A stretch of DNA of 64,000 nucleotides from assembly GCF_003385895.1 (NCBI RefSeq), contig NZ_QRDQ01000013.1, positions 1-64,000 on the forward strand, given 5' to 3'. Positions within the stretch are counted from its first letter, which is position 1. Each line of letters opens with the position of its first letter. The position numbers and the translations under genes were made by a program. Below are positions 8,908-16,834 of this stretch, piece after piece. The notes below the pieces were generated by a model. It did not search any database and had not been told where the DNA came from. It saw only the letters and a program-made list of their open reading frames with translations. Source of the stretch: Flavobacterium cutihirudinis. Lineage in GTDB: Bacteria > Bacteroidota > Bacteroidia > Flavobacteriales > Flavobacteriaceae.

Positions 8908-9828
8908 TTACTCTATTTTATATACTCCCGAATCTATTTTATAATTAGCATTGATGATATTGCACACCAAACCAATTACCTGATCAGCAGGCAATTCTTT
9001 AAAATAGGCGCTTATTTTTAAGGCATTTAGATTTTTATTTTTGATTTCGATCGCCACATTATAATTGCGGTTTATAGTGGCCACCACTTCCGGAAGTGGC
9101 GTCTCTTCAAAAACCATAATATTTTTTCGCCAAAGCGAAATTGTGCTTAACGGAATATCCTTAAAAGCATGAAGTTTATTATCGCGTGATTTAAAAACTG
9201 CTTTTTGTCCCGGCGTTACATATACATTCTCTTCGGTCACTGTCGATTTTACATTGACCCTTCCGGTTAAAACCGAAACTTCTTGTGTAATTTGATCCGG
9301 ATAAGCCTGAACATTAAAACTTGTTCCAAGCACTTTTGTGTCCATTTTATTGGTGTGAATAATAAAAGGATGTTTTTTGTCTTTGGTTACATCAAAAAAA
9401 GCTTCACCACTTAAATACACTTCTCTGGTGTCTCCTTTAAATTCTTTTGGATATTTAAGAACACTTCCGGCATTTAGCCAAATCTGCGTTCCGTCGCTTA
9501 ATTTTATTTGAGCATGTTCTCCCAGTTTTACTGTAATTTGCTTGCTTTCAATATTTGTTGATGTCTGGTAAAAAAACAGAGACAATCCTAATAGGAAAAC
9601 CAATGATGCTGCAATTGCCCAATTTTTATATTGAAGAGCAATTACTTTATTTGTGTTCTTTATATGTTGCAATTCTTTTTTTAGTTTAGAGCGATCGGAT
9701 TGAATCACTTCCATATTGTCAAAAAAATCATCGGTACGATCGTACCATTTATTCCACATTTCTTGTCCTTTCGGAGAATACTTTCCGTCTAAAAAATTTT
9801 TGATTTCGTTATTTGAATTTTCAGGCAT
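8908..9828 (-). CDS. FecR-family anti-sigma factor
   Basis: 306 residues. The N-terminal ~75 residues are cytoplasmic and would bind the sigma factor. One transmembrane helix follows at ~83-103 (WAIAASLVFLLGLSLFFYQT). The periplasmic FecR domain (~110-215; KLSDGTQIWLNAGSVLKYP, GEAFFDVTKDKKHPFIIHT) and a C-terminal STN-binding domain (DUF4974-like, ~235-306) complete it. It should receive the ligand signal from the STN domain of the SusC encoded next. It is preceded in its 113-bp leader by a promoter-like site that is also found before the sigma gene, so it can probably be transcribed independently. Confidence 0.93.
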   Translation of the reverse strand: MPENSNNEIKNFLDGKYSPKGQEMWNKWYDRTDDFFDNMEVIQSDRSKLKKELQHIKNTNKVIALQYKNWAIAASLVFLLGLSLFFYQTSTNIESKQITVKLGEHAQIKLSDGTQIWLNAGSVLKYPKEFKGDTREVYLSGEAFFDVTKDKKHPFIIHTNKMDTKVLGTSFNVQAYPDQITQEVSVLTGRVNVKSTVTEENVYVTPGQKAVFKSRDNKLHAFKDIPLSTISLWRKNIMVFEETPLPEVVATINRNYNVAIEIKNKNLNALKISAYFKELPADQVIGLVCNIINANYKIDSGVYKIE

Positions 9829-9853
9829 TATAATTTCTTTATGTCTTTAATAG

Positions 9854-9897
9854 TATGTCTTGGGAATTGCATTTTCAGGTAGGTGCGAAAGGTTACG
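9854..9897 (-). promoter_or_regulatory. Putative ECF-sigma-dependent promoter before fecR (site A)
   Basis: On the minus strand: CGTAACC (9891-9897), 6 bp, ACCTACC (9878-9884), 17 bp, AGACATA (9854-9860), then 25 bp to the fecR ATG. The same three blocks with identical spacing occur upstream of the sigma gene. The ACCTACC-17-AGACATA pair has the geometry of -35/-10 elements; CGTAACC may be an extra conserved block or the true -35. The element assignment is inference. Confidence 0.6.
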
Positions 9898-9941
9898 CTT
9901 CTGTTAAGAAAAAAACCGAATTCTTAATTTGGATTTTACAT

Positions 9942-10499
9942 TCAATTGAATTCGCCCAAATAAGTGCGCATAAATTTCAGCGAATAGGTAATATGATATT
10001 TTACCGTTTCAATGGAAACATTCAGTTCTTCGGCGATTTCTTTATTGGTGTAATTTTTAACGCGGCTTAGAATAAAAACCTCTTTTGATTTCTTAGGAAG
10101 CAACATTGCAGCCTCATCAACTGCTTTTTGTAATTCATCATAAAAAATAGCATCTTCTGTGGCGTTATGACTATTATATAAAACCTCATTTTTATCTAAA
10201 ACTTCCTGAATATACTGATCGGTAACGGCATGCGATTTTATATAATCTAAAGTCATATAGCGCACCGAGGTGTAGATATAAGCCGCAAAACTTTTCTGAA
10301 TAGTAATCGTCTTGCGTCGTTCCCAGATAGAGGTAAAAACTTCCTGAACAATTTCTTCAGCAATTGCGATTGATTTCATTCTCAGATAAACAAATCGAAC
10401 AAGTACGTCGCGATATCTAAAATAAAGTTCATCAAAAGCTTTATCCTTGCCTGATTTTAATAGTTCGACAAGTTCTTCGTCGGTTAACTTTTTATACAT
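9942..10499 (-). CDS. ECF (extracytoplasmic function) RNA polymerase sigma factor
   Basis: 185 residues, the usual ECF length. Region 2 is at ~20-90 (DELYFRYRDVLVRFVYLRM, EIVQEVFTSIWERR, YIYTSVRYMTLDYIKS). Region 4 is at ~120-180, with the helix-turn-helix YTNKEIAEELNVSIETVKYHI. It is the first gene of the sigma / anti-sigma / SusC / SusD / phosphatase operon, and is expected to be held by FecR and released when SusC signals. ATG at 10499 starts the conserved MYKKLTDEELVELL. Site B, 125 bp upstream, suggests autoregulation. Confidence 0.94.
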   Translation of the reverse strand: MYKKLTDEELVELLKSGKDKAFDELYFRYRDVLVRFVYLRMKSIAIAEEIVQEVFTSIWERRKTITIQKSFAAYIYTSVRYMTLDYIKSHAVTDQYIQEVLDKNEVLYNSHNATEDAIFYDELQKAVDEAAMLLPKKSKEVFILSRVKNYTNKEIAEELNVSIETVKYHITYSLKFMRTYLGEFN

Positions 10500-10623
10500 G
10501 ATACATTATTTTCGAAGGATTAATCAAATGAAAAGTTTCGGCTGAAACATCTTTCCTGATTTCGTGCTGATAATGTTCGTGTTGTTCAAAAAATGACATA
10601 TACAAAGTATTGAGTTCTTATTA

Positions 10624-10667
10624 TATGTCTGTAAAATTAAACCTGGGGGTAGGTCGAACAGGTTACG
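10624..10667 (-). promoter_or_regulatory. Putative ECF-sigma-dependent promoter before the sigma gene (site B)
   Basis: CGTAACC (10661-10667), 6 bp, ACCTACC (10648-10654), 17 bp, AGACATA (10624-10630) on the minus strand: the same blocks and spacing as site A. The leader to the sigma ATG would be about 120 nt. The rest of the 10500-10970 intergenic space holds only this site and the divergent promoter of the MarR-GNAT gene. Confidence 0.6.
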
Positions 10668-10915
10668 GTTATATTAATAAAGCCTCCTTAAAACGAAACA
10701 TATTATTAACATTTGAAGGAAAAGAGCAACTGTAAAATAAGCTTTTGGATATTTTAATTAATAAACAAAAAGTTATGTCTTGAATAACAATCTTTCTCTT
10801 ATAAATAGGAGAATTTGATCGCAAAAGTGCTTAACAAAAAATTAATGATTATGTCTTTAGATAAACTTCAAATATTTCAAAATTCTTTTCAAAATGAAAT
10901 AAAAATCAAAATTAG

Positions 10916-10945
10916 TTGACAAAAGCAACTAATTTTATATATTTG
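10916..10945 (+). promoter_or_regulatory. Promoter of the MarR-GNAT gene
   Basis: TTG at 10916-10918 (within TTGACA), 19 bp, then TATATTTG at 10938-10945: an excellent match to the Bacteroidota primary-sigma consensus (TTG...TAnnTTTG). The ATG follows 25 bp later. Confidence 0.8.
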
Positions 10946-10970
10946 TAATTCACAATACAATTTTAAGATC

Positions 10971-11894
10971 ATGAGCACGACAACTTCAAAAATCAGAAGT
11001 TTCAACAGATTCTATACCGCGCACTTAGATATATTAAGTCAGCATTATTTAGACAGCGAATATTCTTTAACAGAAATTCGGATTCTTTATGAAATCAGCG
11101 AAAGCAAAATAATAACGGCCCAGAAAATCACTGAAATTTTAAATTTGGACAAAGGTTATTTAAGCCGAATTCTAAAGCGTTTTTTAAAAGAAAATTTAAT
11201 TGTGAAAGTCGCTTCTGCGGAAGACAAACGCGCCTTCAATATTAAACTTTCAGATACCGGAAATGAATTATTAAGTATTTTAAATACTAAGTCTGAAAAC
11301 AAGATTGAAGGTAAAATTGAAAAATTAAACACTTCCGAAAAAGAAATCTTAGTCGATTCAATGAATACTGTACGGAATCTATTGACAGAAAATAAAATAG
11401 CGCGTGAAGATATAACGTATCGTCATGAGATAACTCCCGGAGATGTAGGCTATATTATTTATTTGCATGGAGCAATTTATGGCAAAGAATACCATTTTTC
11501 GAGTGATTTTGAAAAATATGTCATCAAGACATTTTACGATTTCTTAGAAAAATATTCCCCAGAAAAGGATCGCATTTGGATGGCCGAGCATAATAATAAA
11601 ATTGTGGGATGTGTTGCGATTGTGCATCAGCCTGACGGAGAAGCTCAGCTGCGATGGTTTCTTCTTGATCCTGCGTTTAGAGGTTTGGGAATTGGCAAAA
11701 GATTATTGACCGATGCAGTAGATTTCTGCAAAGAGAAAAACTTTAAAAACGTGTTTCTTCTTACCACCAGCATGCAAGACAAAGCGCTTCAAATGTATAA
11801 AATGATTGGATTTAAACTTACTCAATCTGAAAAAGTTGAGGAATGGGGGAAAACATTTTATGAAGAGCGTTATGATCTAAAACTTTCGAAATAA
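10971..11894 (+). CDS. MarR-family regulator fused to a GNAT N-acetyltransferase
   Basis: 307 residues, cytoplasmic. Residues ~1-140 are a MarR winged helix-turn-helix (LTEIRILYEISESKIITAQKI..., GYLSRILKRFLKENLIVKV, SAEDKRAFNIKLSDTG with the wing). Residues ~150-307 are a GNAT domain (WMAEHNNKIVGCVAIVHQ, then the acetyl-CoA loop RGLGIGKRLL at ~241). MarR-GNAT fusions occur in many bacteria, but their substrates are mostly unknown. It stands alone, divergent from the ECF operon with its own strong promoter, and converges on the TPR gene. No substrate can be inferred from the neighbours. Confidence 0.9.
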   Translation: MSTTTSKIRSFNRFYTAHLDILSQHYLDSEYSLTEIRILYEISESKIITAQKITEILNLDKGYLSRILKRFLKENLIVKVASAEDKRAFNIKLSDTGNELLSILNTKSENKIEGKIEKLNTSEKEILVDSMNTVRNLLTENKIAREDITYRHEITPGDVGYIIYLHGAIYGKEYHFSSDFEKYVIKTFYDFLEKYSPEKDRIWMAEHNNKIVGCVAIVHQPDGEAQLRWFLLDPAFRGLGIGKRLLTDAVDFCKEKNFKNVFLLTTSMQDKALQMYKMIGFKLTQSEKVEEWGKTFYEERYDLKLSK

Positions 11895-11920
11895 TTTTTT
11901 TTTATTGTTCGGAAAATAAA

Positions 11921-11986
11921 AAAGCTTCGTCTCCAAATAACAGAACCTATAATTAGGAGCAAAATGTTTTGGAGACGAAACGCTTT
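11921..11986. terminator. Bidirectional terminator-like inverted repeat
   Basis: Imperfect stem of about 16-18 bp (AAGCTTCGTCTCCAAA against TTTTGGAGACGAAACGCTT) with a long internal loop, between two convergent genes. Confidence 0.55.
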
Positions 11987-12008
11987 AAAGATGAATAATA
12001 AAAAATCT

Positions 12009-13733
12009 TTACTCAGTAATAGAAGACGAAGATGTAATTTTAAAATCGGCATATGGCCATGCATTGTCAAAAGCTGTTTTAGTTTTCAAAGCTTCTGTTT
12101 CTTTCTTCTGTTTTAATAACGAATTATAAAGTCCGATAAGCGCGTAGCCATTTTTTGGCCAGACTTTCAAATCTTCGCGATAGATTTTTTCTGCATCACT
12201 ATATTTTCCTGCTTTGAGTAATACTACTCCTAAATAATGTCGTACCGAAAAAAACCAATCCGGCGGTTCATTATAATTAAGGCTATCTTCGATTGTTACT
12301 GCTTCCTTAAATAATGAAATTGCTTTATTTAAATCATTTTGTTGTGTAGCAATTCCCGCAGCAAGTACTTTTGAAGCAATCTGAGCAAGATCTGAAGTCG
12401 TATTAATATTCCAAACCGTTATGTCTTTCAGTGCATTATTTTTTGAAAGTTGATTTAGAGACGAAAGTTCCTTTTCTGCCTCTTTCAGATTATGTTTTCC
12501 GAGGTACGCCATTCCTCTTGCATAATGCCAAATCAATTGCGGATAAACAAGATCTTTTTCCGGTTTAGGAAGCGCTAAAATGGTATCCCACATAGAAAAT
12601 TTTACAGCTATATAATACGGAATGGTATAATAATGCTGCAGAGTTCCCCATCCGGGCTGACGCATAATTTCGGCAGAAGTATGCTCCTGAAGTTTTTTTG
12701 CTGTACTCCAGGCCAGTTTAGAATTTCCTTCTAAAGCTGCAGTTGCAGCTAAAAAATGATAATTGTGCGGATAATAAGCCAGCGGATATGCACCTTGCGC
12801 ATGACATACCGTAGTATAAAGACTATCTACTTTTACGGCTTCAATATTTGAAAGTGAACCTTGATGATAATCGCCCGTACGAATGTAAATATGCGACGGC
12901 ATATGTAGCAGATGTCCAGAACCTGGAACCAAAGTTTCTAGTAATTTTGCGCTGCTTAACGCTTTTTCAGGAGTGGCAGAAGCTTCTTGTGCATGTATAT
13001 AAAAATGATGAGCGCCAGGATGTTTCGGATTTTTAGCCATCAGTCCTTCTAAAACTTTTACTATTTCCGGAGTCCACTCTTTTGCAGCTCCGGTCTTTTT
13101 TTCATACAAATCCCAGGGATGAAGATTCATAAGTGATTCGGCATAAAGCGCTCCAATATCAGGATCGGATGGGAATTTTGTATACACTTTTTTCATCGCA
13201 GCAGCGTATGCAATATCCAACGGTTTTCGGTCGGAAGGCGGTTTTTGAGCATATCGTGTTGCCAATGCTTCTATAAGTGCAATTTCTTTTGGAGAACAAT
13301 TTGCCGAAAGTTTTTTAGCTTTTTGAATGGCATCATAAGCCCGCTGAAAATTATCTTCTTCCATTCCGGCATTATAATTTGGCCCTAAAACGTAAGCAAA
13401 TCCCCAATGTGCCATAGCGCAATTGGCATCCAAACGGGAAGCTTCATAAAATGATCTTGCAGCCTCCGCATGATTAAAACCATAAGCCAGCATCATTCCC
13501 TGATTAAAATAACGCTGTACTTCCTGATTGTTAGTAGAAATTTTAAAATCGATTCCTTCAAGACCTTCAAGCTTTGGCGCCTTTTTGTTTAATGAATACC
13601 AGTCTTTATCTGTCGTTTTGGGAGTGTAACAGCCTTGTGTAGAGGTGGCTTTTGCAGGTTTCGTTTCAATATTCTTATTTTTATTGCAAGCCAAGAACAG
13701 AAAAAAGGTAAATAGTAAATAATAATGTTTCAT
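12009..13733 (-). CDS. TPR-repeat lipoprotein, function unknown
   Basis: 574 residues from the ATG at 13733; an in-frame TTG two codons upstream is unlikely as start. The N-terminus is a lipoprotein signal (MKHYYLLFTFFLFLAC, Cys16). The body carries tetratricopeptide-type helix pairs: FNHAEAARSFYEASRLDANCAMAHWG near the N-terminus and KAGKYSDAEKIYREDLKVWP near the C-terminus, with a His-rich middle (GAHHFYIHAQEA, HLLHMPSHIYIRTG). It resembles a widespread family of exported TPR proteins without known activity. Monocistronic; a candidate promoter lies ~100 bp upstream. Confidence 0.8.
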   Translation of the reverse strand: MKHYYLLFTFFLFLACNKNKNIETKPAKATSTQGCYTPKTTDKDWYSLNKKAPKLEGLEGIDFKISTNNQEVQRYFNQGMMLAYGFNHAEAARSFYEASRLDANCAMAHWGFAYVLGPNYNAGMEEDNFQRAYDAIQKAKKLSANCSPKEIALIEALATRYAQKPPSDRKPLDIAYAAAMKKVYTKFPSDPDIGALYAESLMNLHPWDLYEKKTGAAKEWTPEIVKVLEGLMAKNPKHPGAHHFYIHAQEASATPEKALSSAKLLETLVPGSGHLLHMPSHIYIRTGDYHQGSLSNIEAVKVDSLYTTVCHAQGAYPLAYYPHNYHFLAATAALEGNSKLAWSTAKKLQEHTSAEIMRQPGWGTLQHYYTIPYYIAVKFSMWDTILALPKPEKDLVYPQLIWHYARGMAYLGKHNLKEAEKELSSLNQLSKNNALKDITVWNINTTSDLAQIASKVLAAGIATQQNDLNKAISLFKEAVTIEDSLNYNEPPDWFFSVRHYLGVVLLKAGKYSDAEKIYREDLKVWPKNGYALIGLYNSLLKQKKETEALKTKTAFDNAWPYADFKITSSSSITE

Positions 13734-13831
13734 AGTCAAGATTATTTGTATTTAATAAATCAGTGCAAAAACTTCTTAAATGAAGAAATAGTGTTTTATT
13801 TTTGAGAGGAATAAAAAACATTTATCTCTTT

Positions 13832-13858
13832 CAAAGTTATAAAAAAAACAAGATCCAA
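13832..13858 (-). promoter_or_regulatory. Candidate promoter of the TPR lipoprotein gene
   Basis: TAACTTTG (complement of 13832-13839) fits TAnnTTTG, with a TTG (complement of 13856-13858) 16 bp upstream. The spacing is slightly short. The rest of 13740-14113 holds no gene except the GC-rich block described separately. Confidence 0.45.
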
Positions 13859-13893
13859 TTGACTGTATTGCAAATAGATAACAAAATAAACTA

Positions 13894-13907
13894 TTTTAAA
13901 ATTTATC
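13894..13907 (+). repeat. Left copy of a 14-bp direct repeat flanking the small two-gene module
   Basis: TTTTAAAATTTATC here is repeated exactly at 15031-15044. Surrounding bases are also similar (an AATTGAC upstream, A-rich downstream). Both are AT-rich, so chance or low-complexity origin is possible. Confidence 0.4.
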
Positions 13908-14040
13908 TAAAAAAACAAAAAAAGAGAACCTATTGAAAAATTATTATGCAAAAATTCTACTATTGTAAATCGATTTTGGACTAAATTTAAAATGTAAATA
14001 TATTTTAGGATTAAGTATAAATATGTAAACTTTTTTCAGG

Positions 14041-14113
14041 ACGAGACAACTGTACGTGCACGAGCGAGACGCTCGCGCCAGCGGGGGAGTAAATCTGCGC
14101 GATCGGGGGTCTT
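14041..14113. other. GC-rich palindromic leader of atypical composition
   Basis: A GC-rich block abruptly following very AT-rich DNA, with a CGAGCG-AGA-CGCTCG hairpin at 14061-14075 and GC-rich sequence up to the next start codon. The composition is unlike the rest of the window, suggesting foreign origin or the scar of a larger element. Confidence 0.5.
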
Positions 14114-14335
14114 ATGGAGAGACATATGCCCTATAAGAGTCTTATTGATCCGGAAAATATGCTTAGTTATGATGTAGGAGCTCATCATCTAAGTGTTAAC
14201 CAAATTAATTATGAATTTGCACCCTATGCTACTTTAGGAAGATTACAAGTACGTATACCGCCTTTACCTAGTCAAAATTTAGATAATCTGGATGAAATTT
14301 TAAATCAACTTATAAATTTTTATAAATTAGAATAA
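14114..14335 (+). CDS. Small hypothetical protein, possible remnant or toxin-tip fragment
   Basis: 74 residues, not recognised. It starts MERHMPYKSLIDPENMLSYD and contains GAHHLS and GRLQVRIPPLPS; no signal peptide or membrane segment. There is an in-frame stop shortly upstream, so it is not simply the visible tail of a longer intact frame. It lies 3 bp before the next gene and directly after the GC-rich block. The pairing of a short orphan frame with a downstream acidic protein resembles leftover C-terminal tips of polymorphic toxins with their immunity genes, but no toxin motif can be named. Confidence 0.5.
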   Translation: MERHMPYKSLIDPENMLSYDVGAHHLSVNQINYEFAPYATLGRLQVRIPPLPSQNLDNLDEILNQLINFYKLE

Positions 14336-14338
14336 AAA

Positions 14339-14968
14339 ATGGAAAATTTTCAAGAAAAACTCAATGAGTTTAAAAGTCAAATAAAAAGAAGAAAAATACA
14401 AACCGATACTTCTGGAATATTATTGTTTAAAGATTTTTTATCAAAAATGGAAGAATGGAATGTTACATTTGGTTTTACTGAAAATTGGGTAAATAAAATC
14501 AGCATGCAACATCATTTTTTGAATATTGTTGAATTAATAGCGCCAGATTTATTGAAAAATGTAATTTCTTTAAATGATTTTAGAAGAAACGATCCGCAAA
14601 AAGGAGATACATTTAATTTGTCTAGTGCTAGAGGGCTTGACGCAGGTTTAATTCATGCGCTATTCTGTTGGGATTTATTTAAAAACCATTTAACATTTGA
14701 AAATTTTGACAAATTACCAGATCCATATGCTCCCATTAAAGCCTTATATTTAAGAGGCCACTTCGTTAATAAATCTGATATACGAACAATTACAATAGAC
14801 GATATAACTGCAATTAAAAAGAAAACAGATTTTAGATTACCGTCATTAGATCATGATTTCTTAGATTATATTGATTCTGTATGCGAAAGAAATGGAGGAA
14901 GTGGAGGAATTCCAAATCAAGAAAAGACAAATGAATTGTGGGAAGAATTTCAAAAAACTAAAAGTTAA
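14339..14968 (+). CDS. Hypothetical protein, immunity-like position
   Basis: 209 residues, soluble, no signal peptide, family not recognised. It is helical and acidic towards the C-terminus (LDHDFLDYIDSVCERNGG, EKTNELWEEFQKTKS). Start ATG is 3 bp after the previous stop, so the two are translated from one message. Its AT-rich coding style is like single-module accessory genes. By position it could be an immunity protein for the preceding fragment; this is inference from context only. Confidence 0.6.
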   Translation: MENFQEKLNEFKSQIKRRKIQTDTSGILLFKDFLSKMEEWNVTFGFTENWVNKISMQHHFLNIVELIAPDLLKNVISLNDFRRNDPQKGDTFNLSSARGLDAGLIHALFCWDLFKNHLTFENFDKLPDPYAPIKALYLRGHFVNKSDIRTITIDDITAIKKKTDFRLPSLDHDFLDYIDSVCERNGGSGGIPNQEKTNELWEEFQKTKS

Positions 14969-15030
14969 TAAAAAAATTCTGTTCCCCTGTCTCGCCTAAA
15001 ATAAATTGACAAAAAACAACAAATTATCAC

Positions 15031-15044
15031 TTTTAAAATTTATC
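15031..15044 (+). repeat. Right copy of the 14-bp direct repeat
   Basis: Exact copy of 13894-13907. The two copies bracket about 1.1 kb that contains the GC-rich block and both small genes. Confidence 0.4.
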
Positions 15045-15054
15045 CAAAAAATAA

Positions 15055-15086
15055 AAAGCCCCAACAATTTATGTTGAGACTTTTTT
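15055..15086. terminator. Terminator between convergent genes
   Basis: CCAACA / TGTTG stem extended by A-rich and T-rich flanks (AAAGCC..., ...ACTTTTTT), usable by the small gene pair on the plus strand and by the sulfatase gene on the minus strand. Confidence 0.6.
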
Positions 15087-15169
15087 CCTGTATTGAACAA
15101 TTTAAGCAATAAAACATTCCATCAAAAATCGACTTAAAACAAATGTTCCAGAACTTTCTGATATTTATT

Positions 15170-16717
15170 TTACTTCATTGTCTTTTTTAAGTTTGACGGA
15201 AATTCTGCGCTACCAGAACCAAACTCATATCGCTGATTCAAAGGTGTGCCGTTATCTTTAAATAACGGAATATACATACCTCCTGTTTCCTTTAATATAT
15301 CAAATAGCTGTGCATTCATTTGCTTTACTACATCTTGTTTTTTAACATCATCAATAAGATTATCCAATTCATATGGATCCTGCTGAAGGTCATATAATTC
15401 GTCGGTATCCCATATTCCGTTATAATGAATATATTTATAGCGATCACCTCTCAATGCATGCATGGTAGGAGTTTGTGGAAAATTACGTTCCCAATAATAT
15501 TCATAAAGTAATCCTGTGCGCCAATTTTCAGCTTTATGGCCTTTGAGTTGGCTATAAAAACTCATTCCATCCATATAAGATGGAGACTTTACACCTGCCG
15601 CCTCCAACAAAGTTGGAGCAATATCAATGTTAGCAACAACGTCTGTTATTACTGTTCCAGGCTTTATGATCTCCGGACAAAAAGCAAGCATTGGTACGCG
15701 CATACTAGCCTCATAAGCAACACGTTTATCAATAAGTCCATGTTCTCCAAATTGAAAACCATTATCACCCATATAAATGATTAAGGTAGATTCTAACAAT
15801 CCCTCTTCTTTTAAATAGGCCATAACCGCACCTATTGATTCGTCAACTCCACGCAAAGTTTCGGCATAACGTTTATAGTATTCTCCAATGTCTAGATTGC
15901 TGTGATACGGAAATTCTATCCCATGCCAGGAGTTACGCTGATTCCTCAGCCACATTGGTGCATTTTTATGCAAATTTGCTTCCATATTTGGCGGAGGAAC
16001 AAAAGCGAAATCCTTGGACTTTCCTTTATCTTTTTCTGCTGGTGTAAAATTGTCATGTACCCCTTTGTGCGAGAGATAAAGCATAAAAGGTTTGTCTTTT
16101 TTACGAGTCTTAAGAAAATCGACAGCATACGCTGTTAATTCCTCTGTGATATATCCTTTCTGCGGGACCTTTTTACCATTAACATTTAAACCATTTGGAT
16201 TAGGTAAATAGGTTCCCTGACCTTTAAAAGAAACCCAATAATTAAATCCACGCTGCGGATTATCATACTCGCCTCCCATATGCCACTTTCCTATCATTGC
16301 CGTTTGATAACCTATATTCTGTAGATATTGGGGGTAAAAAATAAGATTATCAGATACTGGATTGTTATTATCAACCACCTTATGTTTGTGAGCATAAAGG
16401 CCGGTAAGTATTGATGCTCTTGATGGCGAACATAAAGAAGTGGTTACAAAAGCATTTTGCATATAGGCACCTTGAGCAGCCATCATATCCATATTGGGCG
16501 TACTAATGAATGCTTGTGCCTTACCACCCTTTAAAAAACTCATTGCATCATATCTATGATCATCTGCGAGTATAAAAATAATATTTCGTGGTTTTACACC
16601 ATTCACTTTTTCCAACTTTAAAGATCCATTCTTTTGCTGAACTAAAGCCTCTTGAGCCATGCTAGGAAAAATACCTAGAAAGAATAATAAACATTTTAAT
16701 ACAATTTGTTTTGCCAT
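15170..16717 (-). CDS. Periplasmic sulfatase (family S1), likely acting on sulfated N-glycan or mucin sugars
   Basis: 515 residues with a signal peptide (cleavage after ...FPSMAQ, about residue 22). The formylglycine motif CSPSR is at 96-100, with the metal site ADDHRYDAMS at ~51 and the later YMGDNGFQFGEHGL typical of S1 sulfatases. The closest functional guess is GlcNAc-6-sulfatase-like, because two GH20 hexosaminidases lie directly upstream in the same direction. Substrate is inference. It needs an FGly-generating or anaerobic maturase encoded elsewhere. No terminator separates it from the upstream GH20, 117 bp away. Confidence 0.88.
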   Translation of the reverse strand: MAKQIVLKCLLFFLGIFPSMAQEALVQQKNGSLKLEKVNGVKPRNIIFILADDHRYDAMSFLKGGKAQAFISTPNMDMMAAQGAYMQNAFVTTSLCSPSRASILTGLYAHKHKVVDNNNPVSDNLIFYPQYLQNIGYQTAMIGKWHMGGEYDNPQRGFNYWVSFKGQGTYLPNPNGLNVNGKKVPQKGYITEELTAYAVDFLKTRKKDKPFMLYLSHKGVHDNFTPAEKDKGKSKDFAFVPPPNMEANLHKNAPMWLRNQRNSWHGIEFPYHSNLDIGEYYKRYAETLRGVDESIGAVMAYLKEEGLLESTLIIYMGDNGFQFGEHGLIDKRVAYEASMRVPMLAFCPEIIKPGTVITDVVANIDIAPTLLEAAGVKSPSYMDGMSFYSQLKGHKAENWRTGLLYEYYWERNFPQTPTMHALRGDRYKYIHYNGIWDTDELYDLQQDPYELDNLIDDVKKQDVVKQMNAQLFDILKETGGMYIPLFKDNGTPLNQRYEFGSGSAEFPSNLKKTMK

Positions 16718-16834
16718 ATTTTATTTTAAAAATTAATTACCAGAATATTTTTTTTAAGAATAGAAAAGCTGTCAGTCTATAATTTAATGAAAAATTAAGA
16801 ACAATATTTATAATATAAAAATGAATAAAACACT

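Noticed and set aside
12009..13739. TTG start two codons upstream of the TPR lipoprotein ATG
   Set aside because: The ATG at 13733 gives a standard lipoprotein signal, so the TTG extension is unnecessary.
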